A stretch of 64,000 bases of DNA from the NCBI RefSeq assembly GCF_034387475.1, contig NZ_JAXCIL010000002.1, positions 372,001 to 436,000 of the forward strand, in the 5' to 3' direction. The notes beneath the pieces were generated by a model. It ran no database searches and had not been told where the DNA came from. It saw only the letters and a program-made list of their open reading frames with translations. Source of the stretch: Pseudomonas sp. Teo4 (GTDB taxonomy: Bacteria; Pseudomonadota; Gammaproteobacteria; Pseudomonadales; Pseudomonadaceae). This document shows, piece by piece, positions 46,817 to 56,073 of this stretch. The translations under genes were made by a program, and so were the position numbers. Within the stretch, counting starts at the first letter, position 1; each line of letters begins with the position of its first letter.

Positions 46817-47533
46817 TCAGTGCCCGCCCAGGTAGGCGTTACGCACCTCCTCGTTCACCAACAACTCCTGCCCGGTCCCAGTCATGCGGATCTGCCCGTT
46901 GACCATCACATAGGCCCGGTCCGAAAGCTTGAGCGCATGGTTGGCGTTCTGCTCCACCAGGAAAATGGTCATGCCACTCTTGGCCAGTTCCCGCAGGGTG
47001 GAAAAGATCTGCTTGACCACGATCGGTGCCAGCCCCAGCGATGGCTCGTCGAGCAACAGCAACTTCGGCCGGCTCATGAGCGCACGGGCGATGGCCAGCA
47101 TCTGCTGCTCACCACCCGACATGGTCATGGCCCGCTGGTTGCGGCGCTCCTTCAGACGCGGGAACAGTTCGAACATGCGCTGCATGTCCTCGCTGGCATA
47201 TTTGTCACCAATAGGGATGGTGCCCATCATGAGGTTTTCCTCGACGGTCATGTCGGGGAATACCCTTCGCCCCTCAGGCGACTGCGCGATACCGTTGGAA
47301 GCGATGTAGTGCGACGACTTGCGGGTGATGTCGGTGCCGCGGTACACAATGTGCCCGGAGGCCGCACGCGGCTGGCCGAAAATCGACATCAGCAGGGTCG
47401 ACTTGCCGGCCCCGTTGGCGCCGATCAGGCTTACCGTCTCGCCCTCGTTGATGTGCATCGAGACCTTCTTCAGTGCCTGAATCGGCCCGTAGAACACGTC
47501 CAGGTCCTTCAGTTCGAGAATGGGTGCACTCAT
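46817..47533 (-). CDS. livF: Branched-chain amino acid ABC transporter ATPase LivF
   Basis: A 238-residue cytoplasmic ATPase. Walker A is GANGAGKST, the signature MSGGEQQMLAIARALM, Walker B LLLLDEPSLGL, and the switch region reads LVEQNANHAL with Gln, as in LivF. The product works with LivG to drive import of leucine, isoleucine and valine. The start overlaps the livG stop as ATGA. It is the last gene of livK-livH-livM-livG-livF. Confidence 0.95.
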   Translation of the reverse strand: MSAPILELKDLDVFYGPIQALKKVSMHINEGETVSLIGANGAGKSTLLMSIFGQPRAASGHIVYRGTDITRKSSHYIASNGIAQSPEGRRVFPDMTVEENLMMGTIPIGDKYASEDMQRMFELFPRLKERRNQRAMTMSGGEQQMLAIARALMSRPKLLLLDEPSLGLAPIVVKQIFSTLRELAKSGMTIFLVEQNANHALKLSDRAYVMVNGQIRMTGTGQELLVNEEVRNAYLGGH

Positions 47534-48405
47534 ACCAGTTCCTCTTCATCGGCACCCAGATAGGCGGCAATCACTGTCGGGTTGTGGCGGATATCCTGCG
47601 GCGAGCCTTCGGCAATCACGTTGCCGTGGTCCAGCACGACGATGTGGTCGGAAATGCTCATGACCATGCCCATGTCATGCTCGATCAGCACCACGGTGAT
47701 GTCATGCTCGTCACGCAGCACACGGATCATGCCGCTCAGGGCTTCGGTTTCCTGCGGGTTGAGGCCGGCAGCCGGTTCGTCCAGGCAGATGATCTTGGGT
47801 CGGGTGCACATGGCCCGGGCAATTTCCAGGCGCCGCTGCTGGCCATAGGACAGCTCGCCCGCCAGGCGGTTGGCACAGTCGACCAGGTCGACCACTTCAA
47901 GCCAGTAGAAGGCATGGTCGAGGGCATCGCTCTCGGCCTTGCGGTAGGCCTTGGTATTCAGCACGCCGGCCAGCAGGTTACGGTTGACCCACATGTGCTG
48001 GGCCACCAGCAGGTTTTCCACCACCGACATTTCCTTGAACAGGCGAATGTTCTGGAAGGTGCGTGCCAGGCCCGCGCGGTTCACCAGGTGGGTGCCGCCG
48101 AACATCTTGTAGTACATGCGGTTGGCAAAGCGTGCAGGCGAGATGAAGTCCGCCGGCTGGAAACGCTCGCCGAGCAACTGGATGACGTTGGTGTGGCTGC
48201 CGCGCACGTTAAGTTCGATACGCCCGCCACTGGCCTTGTAGAAGCCGGTGAGGCAGTTGAATACCGTGGTCTTGCCCGCACCGTTGGGGCCAATCAAGGC
48301 GAAGATCTGGTTGCGCTTGACCTTCAGGCTCACATCACTGAGCGCCTTGATGCCGCCGAACTGCATCATCAGGTTGTCGACCGAAAGAATGATATCGTCG
48401 CTCAT
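47530..48405 (-). CDS. livG: Branched-chain amino acid ABC transporter ATPase LivG
   Basis: A 291-residue cytoplasmic ATPase. Walker A is GPNGAGKTT, the signature LSYGQQRRLEIARAM, Walker B IICLDEPAAGL and the switch histidine is in LIEHDMGMVMS. A family insertion with ARTFQNIRLFKEMSVVENLL follows Walker A. It pairs with LivF. Both ends overlap neighbours as ATGA, showing tight coupling. Confidence 0.95.
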   Translation of the reverse strand: MSDDIILSVDNLMMQFGGIKALSDVSLKVKRNQIFALIGPNGAGKTTVFNCLTGFYKASGGRIELNVRGSHTNVIQLLGERFQPADFISPARFANRMYYKMFGGTHLVNRAGLARTFQNIRLFKEMSVVENLLVAQHMWVNRNLLAGVLNTKAYRKAESDALDHAFYWLEVVDLVDCANRLAGELSYGQQRRLEIARAMCTRPKIICLDEPAAGLNPQETEALSGMIRVLRDEHDITVVLIEHDMGMVMSISDHIVVLDHGNVIAEGSPQDIRHNPTVIAAYLGADEEELV

Positions 48406-49700
48406 GGCGCCACTCCTTTACGCGGGACCACACCGGTACGGCTGATGCGAATCAGCCCACGCGGTCGCCAGATCATCATCAACACCATCAGCACGCCAAA
48501 CAGCAGCACCCGGTACTCGGAGAAGCTGCGCAGCAGTTCTGGCGCCACCGTGAGCACGAACGCCGCGATCACCACACCCACGGTCGAACCCATACCGCCG
48601 AGTACGACGATGGCGAGAATCAGAGCCGACTCGAAGAAGGTGAACGAAGACGGGTTGACGAAGCCTTGGTAAGTGGCGAAGAACACCCCGGCCAGGCCGG
48701 CGGTGGAAGCCCCGAGGGTGAATGCCGAGAGTTTGACCAGCACGTGGTTCAGGCCCATCGAACGGCAGGCGATTTCGTCTTCGCGCAGCGCTTCCCAGGC
48801 ACGCCCGACCGGCATGCGGGTCAGGCGATGCTTGATGTACAGCACAGCCAACACCACCAGGAACAGCACGGCGTAGATGAACACGAACTTGAGGTTGGCG
48901 TTGTATTCGAAGCCGAAGAACTCGTGGATAGGCACCCCGCCATCCTTGGCCCGACGGCCGAACTCCAGGCCGAAGAAAGTCGGCGACGGTGCCGGCATGC
49001 CGTTCGGGCCACCGGTGAACGACAGCCAGTTGTTCAGCACCAGGCGAATGATCTCGCCGAAGCCCAGGGTCACGATCGCCAGGTAGTCACCGTGCATGCG
49101 TAACACCGGGAATCCGAGTATGCACCCCGCCAACGCCGCGGCGATGGCCGCCAGCGGCAGCACGCTCCAGAAGCCCAGCCCGAGGTACTGGTAGCCCAAT
49201 GCCAGGCCGTAGGCGCCGATGGCATAGAACGCCACGTAGCCCAGGTCGAGCAGGCCCGCCAGACCGACCACGATGTTCAGGCCCAGGCCTAGCAGCACGT
49301 AGATCAGGCCGAGGATGACCACCGTCAGCAGGTACTTGTTGGCAAACACCGGGAAGATGATGGCAATCACCACCAGCGCCGGAATGATGTAGCGCAGGCG
49401 CGACTTGTAGTCCGGCGCGTTGACATGCACGCCCGAGCCACCGCTTTCGAAGCCTTGCAGCATGCGAGTGCCAACGGCGGTCTGCAGGTACAGGCTGAGC
49501 AGGAAACGCCCCAGCATCACTCCGCCGACCAGCCAGGCAACGCGCCGCGGCTCGGCATTGAAGCTGTAGCCGTCGAGCACCACACCGACGACCGGACCAA
49601 AGACAATAAGTGCCAGCAGACCGGCGACGATGGTCTCCAGCAGGCTGCGTTTAAGGTCGAAACCTTTTTGCGTAACAGGGGCAGTATTGGCAGCGGACAT
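48402..49700 (-). CDS. livM: Branched-chain amino acid ABC permease LivM
   Basis: A 432-residue inner-membrane permease. It has an N-terminal extension with three helices before the LivM core (LGLNIVVGLAGLLDLGYVAF, GFPVLRMHGDYLAIVTLGFG, the loop MPVGRAWEALREDEIACRSM). The ATG at 49700 lies 2 bp after the livH stop; an in-frame GTG two codons earlier overlaps it. It forms the transmembrane channel with LivH. Confidence 0.94.
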   Translation of the reverse strand: MSAANTAPVTQKGFDLKRSLLETIVAGLLALIVFGPVVGVVLDGYSFNAEPRRVAWLVGGVMLGRFLLSLYLQTAVGTRMLQGFESGGSGVHVNAPDYKSRLRYIIPALVVIAIIFPVFANKYLLTVVILGLIYVLLGLGLNIVVGLAGLLDLGYVAFYAIGAYGLALGYQYLGLGFWSVLPLAAIAAALAGCILGFPVLRMHGDYLAIVTLGFGEIIRLVLNNWLSFTGGPNGMPAPSPTFFGLEFGRRAKDGGVPIHEFFGFEYNANLKFVFIYAVLFLVVLAVLYIKHRLTRMPVGRAWEALREDEIACRSMGLNHVLVKLSAFTLGASTAGLAGVFFATYQGFVNPSSFTFFESALILAIVVLGGMGSTVGVVIAAFVLTVAPELLRSFSEYRVLLFGVLMVLMMIWRPRGLIRISRTGVVPRKGVAP

Positions 49701-49702
49701 GT

Positions 49703-50617
49703 TCACACCTTAGCCACGAGCGGGCGACCCAGCAGGCCTTGTGGGCGGAAGATAAGGATCATCACCAGCAGCGAGAAGCTGAACACATCCTTGTAGTCGG
49801 AGTTGATCAGGCCAGAGAACAGCGACTCGGAAATGCCCAGGATGATCCCGCCCAGCATGGCGCCGGGGAGCGAGCCGATGCCGCCGAGTACCGCAGCGGT
49901 GAACGCCTTGATCCCGATGATGAAGCCGGCATAGAAGTCGAAGGTGCCGTAGTTCATGGTGATCAGCACGCCCGCCAGGGCGGCCATCACCGCACCGATG
50001 ACGAATACGTAGGAAATCACCCGGTCGGTGTTGATGCCCAGGATCGACGCCATCTTGCGGTCTTGCTGGGTGGCGCGGCACATACGGCCAAGCTTGGTGT
50101 ACTTGATCACGTAGGTGAGCAGGCCCATGCCGACGAAGGCGGCAACCAGAATGAAGATTTTGGTGTAGGTCAGTTGCACGAAGCCGGTGCCGACTTCGAC
50201 GCGCATGGCACCCTCAAGCAGGGTCGGCACGCCTTGCTGGCGGGCGCCCTGGCTGATCTGCGCGTAGTTCTGCAGGATCAGCGAGATGCCGATGGCACTG
50301 ATCAGCGGTGCCAGGCGGGTGGAGTTGCGCAGGGGTTTGTAGGCGATGCGCTCGATGGTGAAGCCGTAGACGCCTGTGACGACGATGGTGAACAACAAGG
50401 TGCCCAGCATCAGCAGGGGGAACGACTCGATACCGAAGTATGCCAGCAATGCCAGGCTGATCGCCGCGAGGTACGCGGAAATCATGTACACCTCGCCGTG
50501 CGCGAAGTTGATCATGCCGATAATGCCATAGACCATTGTGTAGCCGATGGCGATCAGGCCATAGACCGACCCTAGGGTCAGGCCGTTGACCAGTTGCTGC
50601 AGGAAAATACCATCCAT
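49703..50617 (-). CDS. livH: Branched-chain amino acid ABC permease LivH
   Basis: A 304-residue inner-membrane permease with about eight helices: LVNGLTLGSVYGLIAIGYTM, YGIIGMINFAHGEVYMISAY, the permease loop LGRMCRATQQDRKMASILGI and LGGIGSLPGAMLGGIILGIS. It is the partner of LivM. It lies 154 bp downstream of the binding-protein gene, from which it is separated by a GC-rich hairpin. Confidence 0.95.
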   Translation of the reverse strand: MDGIFLQQLVNGLTLGSVYGLIAIGYTMVYGIIGMINFAHGEVYMISAYLAAISLALLAYFGIESFPLLMLGTLLFTIVVTGVYGFTIERIAYKPLRNSTRLAPLISAIGISLILQNYAQISQGARQQGVPTLLEGAMRVEVGTGFVQLTYTKIFILVAAFVGMGLLTYVIKYTKLGRMCRATQQDRKMASILGINTDRVISYVFVIGAVMAALAGVLITMNYGTFDFYAGFIIGIKAFTAAVLGGIGSLPGAMLGGIILGISESLFSGLINSDYKDVFSFSLLVMILIFRPQGLLGRPLVAKV

Positions 50618-50737
50618 AACGCAATCTCACCTGATTGAGATTGCACGAGCGCCGACCACGGCGGGCCTCGGATAAAGCGGCCCTCGCAGCGCAGAACTGT
50701 GCAGATCTACGGATAAAGACAGGTACCGCGGGGCTAT

Positions 50738-50762
50738 GGCCCAGGCGGTTCACGCCCGGGCC
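50738..50762 (-). terminator. Attenuator-like hairpin between livK and livH
   Basis: GGCCCAGGCG and CGCCCGGGCC form a 10-bp stem with one G-U pair and a 5-nt loop, 9 bp after the livK stop. No T-run follows on the minus strand. Hairpins at this place often make the binding protein message more abundant than the permease messages. Confidence 0.6.
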
Positions 50763-50771
50763 TAACCGTTA

Positions 50772-51908
50772 TTATTTTTGTTTGTCCAGCTGGTGGTACT
50801 TGCCGTTGGCATCCCACTGGTAGACCACGTAGTCGGAGACGGTCAGGTCGCCCTTGGTGTCCCACTTCTTCTCGCCCATGACGGTCTTGACCGTGTTGGC
50901 CTTGAGCCACTTGGCCGCGTCTTCGCCCTTGTTCGACTTGGCGCCGTTGAACGCGGCAGCCAGTGCCTGGAGCGAGGCGTAGGCATACAGGGTGTAACCT
51001 TCAGGCTCGGTACCGGCCTTGCGGAACTCTTCCACCACGGTCTTGCTGTCTGGCAGCAGGCGTGGGTCGGCGCCGAAGGTCATGTACACGCCATTGGTGT
51101 ATTGCGCGCCACCGGCAGTGGATACCAGTTCGTCGGTGACGATGCCGTCATCGGACATGAAGGCTACGTCCTTCAGGCCCTGCTCACGCAGCTGACGCAC
51201 CAGTGGGCCGGCTTCCGGGTGCAGGCCGCCGAAATAGACGACGTCGGCGCCAGCGGCACGGATCTTGGTAACCACCGCGCTGAAGTCTTTCTCGCCGCGG
51301 GTCAGGCCTTCGTACAGCACCGGCGTGACGCCACGCTTGATCAGCTGCGCCTTGGTCGCGTCTGCCAGGCCCTGGCCGTAAGTGTCCTTGTCGTGCAGCA
51401 CGACCACTTTCTTGCCCTTGAGCACATCAACGATGTAGTTGCCGGCGACGATACCCTGCTGGTCGTCACGGCCGCACATGCGGAACATCGCGCTCAGGCC
51501 ACGCTCGGTGACCTGCGGGTTGGTGGAGCCTGGGGTGATGGCGATCACGCCGGCCTCGTCGTATACCTCGGAGGCAGGAATGGTGTTGGAGGAACAGAAG
51601 TGGCCGACCACGCCGATCACCTTGTCCTGATCGACCAGGCGGTTAGCCACGGCCACGGCCTGCTTCGGCTCGCAAGCGTCATCGCCCTTGACCAGGACGA
51701 TCTTCTCGCCGTTGACGCCGCCAGCGGCGTTGATCTTGTCGGCCGCTGCCTGCGCACCTTTCATGTACTGCTCGCCAAACGCTGCGTTGGCCCCGGTCAT
51801 GGGGCCCGCGACGCCGATCTTGACGTCGGCCTGAACATACGAAGAAACACCCAGTGCCGTAGCTACGGCCAGAGCCAGGAAACCTTTCTTGTAAAACGTC
51901 TGCGACAT
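50772..51908 (-). CDS. livK: Branched-chain amino acid binding protein LivK/BraC
   Basis: A 378-residue periplasmic binding protein. The signal peptide is MSQTFYKKGFLALAVATALG ending near VQA. The mature part begins DVKIGVAGPMTGANAAFGEQ and contains GVVGHFCSSNTIPASEVYDE and FGGLHPEAGPLVRQLREQGL, as in BraC of P. aeruginosa. It binds Leu, Ile and Val (and Ala, Thr in BraC) and feeds the LivHMGF transporter. It is the first gene of the operon. Confidence 0.95.
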   Translation of the reverse strand: MSQTFYKKGFLALAVATALGVSSYVQADVKIGVAGPMTGANAAFGEQYMKGAQAAADKINAAGGVNGEKIVLVKGDDACEPKQAVAVANRLVDQDKVIGVVGHFCSSNTIPASEVYDEAGVIAITPGSTNPQVTERGLSAMFRMCGRDDQQGIVAGNYIVDVLKGKKVVVLHDKDTYGQGLADATKAQLIKRGVTPVLYEGLTRGEKDFSAVVTKIRAAGADVVYFGGLHPEAGPLVRQLREQGLKDVAFMSDDGIVTDELVSTAGGAQYTNGVYMTFGADPRLLPDSKTVVEEFRKAGTEPEGYTLYAYASLQALAAAFNGAKSNKGEDAAKWLKANTVKTVMGEKKWDTKGDLTVSDYVVYQWDANGKYHQLDKQK

Positions 51909-52419
51909 GAGGTGGTGCTCCTAGAGTTTTTTTGGTTGGCACTACAACTTCTCAGCCCTGTACTTGGAGCAAGGGCCGTGCCATTGGTCATGTGATCCGG
52001 GAAAACACACTGCAAAGGTCGCCCCCAGGCGACCGACGGCCTTTTCTTTATTGAGCGTGCAACCGTCTGCCGCGCGGCGGGCGCCACCACACGTACAGAC
52101 AAGGAGCAACCGTCGAGTGCCATCATTGCAACCTTGGCAAGTGTTTACGTGCAACCAGCCTGTAACAGCAGACGTCACCGAAGTGCACACCACTGGTGCG
52201 CAACTGCTACAGGCGGCACCGTTTCAAGGCTAGCTCGTGCACGAAAAAACACCTGTTTTGCCTGTACCGGACTCTTCGCGGGTAAACCCGCTCCCACCCT
52301 GGGCCAGTGCGCGCCCTACCTGTGGGAGCCGGCTTGCCGGCGATAGGGCCGGCACAGACACATCAACAGCAAAAAGGCTGGCACAATGTCCGCCATTCGC
52401 TGCTTTTGGAGCCCCTTTG
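51909..52419. other. Divergent intergenic region between livK and pncB, with a hybrid REP pair
   Basis: 511 bp without a credible gene. Near livK there is a leader hairpin (GGTCGCC 52017-52023 with GGCGACC 52028-52034). The word GCAACC recurs four times in 52060-52160, which could be a regulator's site, though I cannot name one. A REP pair fills 52268-52352: the left unit is of the GTAAAC family and the right unit of the GCCGGCTTGCCGGC family. No sigma-54 pattern was found. Confidence 0.7.
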
Positions 52420-53625
52420 ATGAGCGAGAGCGCATTCGCCGAGCGCATCGTGCACAACCTGCTCGACACCGACTTCTACAAGCTCACCATGATGCAGGGC
52501 GTGCTGCACAACTACCCGGACGCCGATGTGGAATGGGAGTTCCGCTGCCGCAACGGCGAAGACCTTCGCCCCTATCTAGGCGAGATCCGCAACCAGATCG
52601 AACTGCTCGGCGACCTGACCCTGGACGAAGGCCAGCTCGGCTTCCTCGAACGCATCAGTTTTCTCAAGCCGGACTTCCTGCGTTTTCTCGGGCTGTTTCG
52701 CTTCAACCTGCGCTACGTGCATCTGGGTATCGAAAACAACCAGCTGTGCCTGCGCCTGCGTGGCCCCTGGCTACATGTGATCCTCTTCGAAGTCCCCCTG
52801 CTGGCCATCATCAGTGAAGTGCGCAACCGTCACTTGCACCCTCGTATGCGCCTTTCCGAGGCACGCGACCAGTTGCACCGCAAGTTCGACTGGCTGCGCG
52901 CCCACGCCAGCGACGATGAACTGGCCGAACTGCAGGTGGCTGACTTCGGCACGCGTCGGCGCTTTTCGAGCCGCGTGCAGGAAGAAGTGGTACGCGTGTT
53001 GCGCGACGATTTCCCCGCCCGTTTCGTCGGCACCAGCAACGTCGACCTGGCATGGAAACTGGATGTCAAACCTCTCGGGACCATGGCCCATGAGTGGATC
53101 ATGGCCCACCAGCAGTTGGGGCCACGGCTGATCGACAGCCAAAGCGCCGCCCTTGACTGCTGGGTCCGTGAGTACCGCGGCCTGCTCGGCATCGCCCTGA
53201 CCGACTGCATCACCATGGATGCATTCCTGAGCGATTTCGACCTGTACTTCGCCAAGCTGTTCGATGGCCTGCGCCATGACTCGGGAGAACCGGTGGCGTG
53301 GGCAGAGAAAGCCATCGCCCATTACCAGAAGCTGGGTATCGACCCCATGACCAAGACCCTGGTGTTCTCTGATGGCCTGAACCTGACCCGTTCGCTGGAG
53401 ATCTTCCGGGCCCTGCGCGGTCGCATCAACGTCAGCTTCGGCATAGGCACCAACCTGACCTGTGACATTCCCGGGGTGGCGCCGATGAACATCGTGCTTA
53501 AAATGACCGACTGCAACGGCTCGCCGGTGGCCAAGATTTCCGACGAGGCTGCCAAGACCCAGTGCCGCGACGAAAACTTCGTCGCCTACATGCGCCACGT
53601 ATTCAAAGTCCCCAGCAAGGAGTAA
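52420..53625 (+). CDS. pncB: Nicotinate phosphoribosyltransferase PncB
   Basis: A 401-residue cytoplasmic enzyme that joins nicotinate to PRPP for NAD salvage. The N-terminus [20 protein letters not shown], the [20 protein letters not shown] segment with the catalytic-type histidine in [10 protein letters not shown], and [20 protein letters not shown] are family hallmarks. The ATG at 52420 follows TTTTGGAG; the longer frame runs back through a REP. nadE begins 3 bp after its stop, so both NAD genes are in one operon. Confidence 0.95.
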   Translation: MSESAFAERIVHNLLDTDFYKLTMMQGVLHNYPDADVEWEFRCRNGEDLRPYLGEIRNQIELLGDLTLDEGQLGFLERISFLKPDFLRFLGLFRFNLRYVHLGIENNQLCLRLRGPWLHVILFEVPLLAIISEVRNRHLHPRMRLSEARDQLHRKFDWLRAHASDDELAELQVADFGTRRRFSSRVQEEVVRVLRDDFPARFVGTSNVDLAWKLDVKPLGTMAHEWIMAHQQLGPRLIDSQSAALDCWVREYRGLLGIALTDCITMDAFLSDFDLYFAKLFDGLRHDSGEPVAWAEKAIAHYQKLGIDPMTKTLVFSDGLNLTRSLEIFRALRGRINVSFGIGTNLTCDIPGVAPMNIVLKMTDCNGSPVAKISDEAAKTQCRDENFVAYMRHVFKVPSKE

Positions 53626-53628
53626 CCC

Positions 53629-54456
53629 ATGCAAGCCGTCCAGCAAGAGATTGCCCAGGCGCTCAAGGTACAGCCGCCGTTCGCCGACGCCGCCGCACTC
53701 GATGCAGAGGTAGCCCGGCGCGTGGCCTTCATCAAGGATTGCCTGGCCAACGCCCGGCTCAAGACCCTGGTGCTGGGCATCAGCGGCGGCGTCGACTCGA
53801 TGACTGCCGCCCTGCTCGCCCAGCGTGCCGTCAACGAACTGCGTGCCGAAACCGGCGATAAGGCCTACACCTTCATCGCCGTTCGCCTGCCCTACCAAGT
53901 GCAGCACGACGAACATGACGCCCAGGCCTGCCTGGACGTGATCAAGGCCGACGAAGTGCACACCGTGGATATCGCTCCGGCGGTACGTGCCCTGGCGAGT
54001 GAAGTAAAAGCGCTGGAAGGCGGCTCGCCAACCCTGGTGGACTTCGTGGTGGGTAACACCAAGGCCCGTATGCGCATGGTGGCCCAGTACACCATCGCTG
54101 GCGCCCGCGCAGGCTTGGTGATTGGCACCGACCACGCTGCCGAAGCGGTGATGGGCTTCTTTACCAAGTTCGGTGATGGCGCGTGCGACCTGGCGCCGTT
54201 GAGCGGGCTGGTGAAAAACCAGGTGCGGGCGATTGCCCGTAGCTTTGGTGCACCGGAGTCGCTGGTGGAGAAAGTACCAACTGCCGATCTTGAAGACCTG
54301 GCTCCAGGCAAGCCGGACGAGGCGTCACACGGCGTGACGTACCAGCAGATCGATGCATTCCTGCATGGGCTGCCGGTCGATCAGGAAGCGTTCGACATCA
54401 TCGTGAACACCTACCGCAAGACCCAGCATAAGCGCGAACTGCCGTTCGCTCCTTGA
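53629..54456 (+). CDS. nadE: NH3-dependent NAD synthetase NadE
   Basis: A 275-residue enzyme that amidates nicotinate adenine dinucleotide to NAD with ATP and ammonia. It is the short, ammonia-dependent form without a glutaminase domain. The P-loop is [20 protein letters not shown]; other landmarks are [20 protein letters not shown] and [17 protein letters not shown]. It follows pncB, an arrangement conserved in pseudomonads, and ends at a large perfect REP palindrome. Confidence 0.95.
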   Translation: MQAVQQEIAQALKVQPPFADAAALDAEVARRVAFIKDCLANARLKTLVLGISGGVDSMTAALLAQRAVNELRAETGDKAYTFIAVRLPYQVQHDEHDAQACLDVIKADEVHTVDIAPAVRALASEVKALEGGSPTLVDFVVGNTKARMRMVAQYTIAGARAGLVIGTDHAAEAVMGFFTKFGDGACDLAPLSGLVKNQVRAIARSFGAPESLVEKVPTADLEDLAPGKPDEASHGVTYQQIDAFLHGLPVDQEAFDIIVNTYRKTQHKRELPFAP

Positions 54457-54472
54457 TCAAGCTGTAAAAAGA

Positions 54473-54548
54473 CCTGTGGGAGCGGGTTTACCCGCGAAGG
54501 CGTCGGTGAATCCACCATCGCCTTCGCGGGTAAACCCGCTCCCACAGG
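54473..54548. repeat. REP pair with 30-bp perfect arms between nadE and azu
   Basis: Arms 54473-54502 and 54519-54548 are fully complementary. The units face in the opposite order to most pairs here (CCTGTGGGAGC first). It lies between convergent genes, 17 bp after nadE and 19 bp after azurin, and probably ends both transcripts. Confidence 0.92.
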
Positions 54549-54567
54549 GTACTGCGTCAGTCGCTGA

Positions 54568-55017
54568 TTACTTGACGATGACCTTGCCTTTCATCATCGA
54601 GATGTGGCCTGGGAAGGTGCAGAAGAAGCTGTAGTCACCACCGGCTTCCAGCTTGGAAGTATCGAACTTCACTTCGGTTGCTTTTTCCGGCGCGCCAATC
54701 ATCTTGGTGTGGGCGATGATCCCGGCGTTGGCGGCGTTGATGTAATCGTTATCCAGGCCTTTGGCCATGCCTTCGGTGGCAATGCCCTGCATGTCGGCAG
54801 TCTTGCTGATCACCAGGTTGTGGCCCATGACGTTCTTCGGCAGGTTGCCGGAGTGGGTCAGTTTGACGGTGAATTCCTTGCAGCTCTTGTCGACGGTGAA
54901 TTCCTTGCTGGTGTAGGACATCTGGTCGGTCGAGTCGACAGTCACCGAGCACTCGGCTGCGAAGACAGAGGCGCTGGCGAGGGTCAGCAGGGATACCGCT
55001 ACAGCTTTCGCAAACAT
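54568..55017 (-). CDS. azu: Azurin
   Basis: A 149-residue precursor of a periplasmic blue copper electron carrier. The signal peptide is [20 protein letters not shown]. The mature part starts [20 protein letters not shown]. Copper ligands are visible: His in VMGHNLVI, and Cys, His, Met in [12 protein letters not shown], with the disulfide cysteines in the first strands. An adjacent ATG at 55020 is equally possible. AAGGAG lies just upstream. An ANR-like box about 60 bp upstream suggests induction when oxygen is low. Confidence 0.96.
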   Translation of the reverse strand: MFAKAVAVSLLTLASASVFAAECSVTVDSTDQMSYTSKEFTVDKSCKEFTVKLTHSGNLPKNVMGHNLVISKTADMQGIATEGMAKGLDNDYINAANAGIIAHTKMIGAPEKATEVKFDTSKLEAGGDYSFFCTFPGHISMMKGKVIVK

Positions 55018-55079
55018 CATGAATCTCCTTGGCAGGGTTTTATCAATTGCGAGACTGCCTGAAACCGTAAAGCCCCCGC

Positions 55080-55093
55080 CTGATATGAATCAA
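55080..55093 (-). promoter_or_regulatory. ANR/FNR box upstream of azurin
   Basis: Read on the minus strand the site is TTGATTCATATCAG, matching TTGAT-N4-ATCAA at all but one outer base. It is centred about 70 bp before the azurin start codon, which puts it near -41.5 if transcription starts about 28 bp before the ATG. The azu gene of P. aeruginosa is known to be activated by ANR. Confidence 0.7.
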
Positions 55094-55133
55094 GGGGGTG
55101 TCAAGTGGCCAGCCAGTAGAATTGTTCGATCGA

Positions 55134-55143
55134 TTGTATACAA
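55134..55143. promoter_or_regulatory. GntR-type palindrome TTGTATACAA
   Basis: A perfect 10-bp palindrome in an AT-rich stretch, 70 bp upstream of the 29-codon ORF. Many GntR/FadR-class regulators bind sites of this form. No GntR gene is in the window, so the regulator is unknown. Confidence 0.45.
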
Positions 55144-55212
55144 CCAATCTAAGAGCACATCATGCCCTTTTAGTAGACGATGGGACAACCTCTCATTTAG
55201 GAGTTGATCGAA

Positions 55213-55302
55213 ATGTCCCTTGGAAGCCTGATGAACAGCCTGCTCGCTGCATATGCCCACGGCGCCAGTGGTGCGATCTGCGAATTCGCCCGTCCCGAGT
55301 AA
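55213..55302 (+). CDS. Possible 29-residue small protein
   Basis: A short frame (MSLGSLMNSLLAAYAHGASG, then a short acidic end FARPE) with TTTAGGAG 9 bp before the ATG and a promoter-like AT-rich region upstream. It ends with TAA 64 bp before the LOG gene on the same strand. Its N-terminal part could be an amphipathic helix. I do not recognise it. It may be a leader peptide for the LOG gene or a small membrane-associated protein. Confidence 0.45.
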   Translation: MSLGSLMNSLLAAYAHGASGAICEFARPE

Positions 55303-55366
55303 AACCGCCCTTGGAACCAGCAGGCATGCGCCGTACCCTGTCACGCAATGCGACTGGAGATGAGCC

Positions 55367-55954
55367 ATGCCTGTACGTTCCGTTTGTGTCTTCTGTGGTG
55401 CCAGCATCGGCGCCAACCCTGCCTACAGTGAGGCCGCCGTCGCCCTCGGCCAGGCCATTGCCCGGCGCGGCCTGACTCTGGTGTATGGCGGCGGCGCGGT
55501 CGGTTTGATGGGCACCGTGGCCGACGCGGCGATGGCTGCTGGCGGTGAAGTGATCGGGATCATTCCCGAAAGCCTGATGAATGCCGAAATCGGCCACAAG
55601 AAACTGACCCGCCTGGAAGTGGTCGACGGCATGCACGCACGCAAGGCACGCATGGCCGAACTGAGCGACGCCTTCATCGCGCTGCCGGGCGGCCTGGGGA
55701 CGCTGGAGGAACTGTTCGAGGTGTGGACCTGGGGGCAGCTGGGCTATCACGCCAAGCCGCTGGGGCTGCTCGATGTGAATGGTTTCTATGAAAAGCTGGG
55801 CGGGTTCCTCGACCATATCGTCGAGGAAGGCTTTGTGCGGCCGCAGCATCGGGCGATGTTGCTGCTGGGTGAGCAGCCGGATGAGCTGCTGGACGGGATG
55901 GACAGGTTCGTCTCGCCAGTGCTGCCCAAGTGGGTCGACAAGAAGCCTGACTGA
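55367..55954 (+). CDS. LOG-family nucleotide phosphoribohydrolase
   Basis: A 195-residue Rossmann-fold enzyme of the LOG (Lonely guy) family, formerly labelled lysine decarboxylase-like. The signature [20 protein letters not shown] holds the PGGxGTxxE motif, preceded by [17 protein letters not shown]. It hydrolyses cytokinin riboside monophosphates or AMP to base and ribose 5-phosphate. The N-terminus [20 protein letters not shown] is typical, and GGAG lies just upstream of the ATG. A homologue follows azu in P. aeruginosa (PA4923). Confidence 0.9.
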   Translation: MPVRSVCVFCGASIGANPAYSEAAVALGQAIARRGLTLVYGGGAVGLMGTVADAAMAAGGEVIGIIPESLMNAEIGHKKLTRLEVVDGMHARKARMAELSDAFIALPGGLGTLEELFEVWTWGQLGYHAKPLGLLDVNGFYEKLGGFLDHIVEEGFVRPQHRAMLLLGEQPDELLDGMDRFVSPVLPKWVDKKPD

Positions 55955-55975
55955 AAATTTGAAGCCGTAACCATG

Positions 55976-56051
55976 CCTGTGGGAGCGGGTTTACCCGCGA
56001 ATGCGATGGTGGATTCACCGACTTATTCGCGGGTAAACCCGCTCCCACAGG
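55976..56051. repeat. REP pair between the LOG gene and ygiQ
   Basis: Arms 55976-56002 and 56025-56051 are fully complementary over 27 bp, of the GCGGGTTTACCCGC family with the outward CCTGTGGGAGC first. It lies between convergent genes. Confidence 0.92.
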
Positions 56052-56073
56052 GCTCTCTGTTCAGCCTGCCAGA

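Noticed and set aside
46626..47563. Plus-strand frames across the DnaA-box region and livF (69 and 286 codons)
   Set aside because: The longer one is antisense to livF; the shorter one covers several DnaA boxes and has no family character.
52136..52160. A possible sigma-54 promoter in the livK-pncB gap
   Set aside because: A TTGGCA word is present, but GG and GC are 13 bp apart instead of 10.
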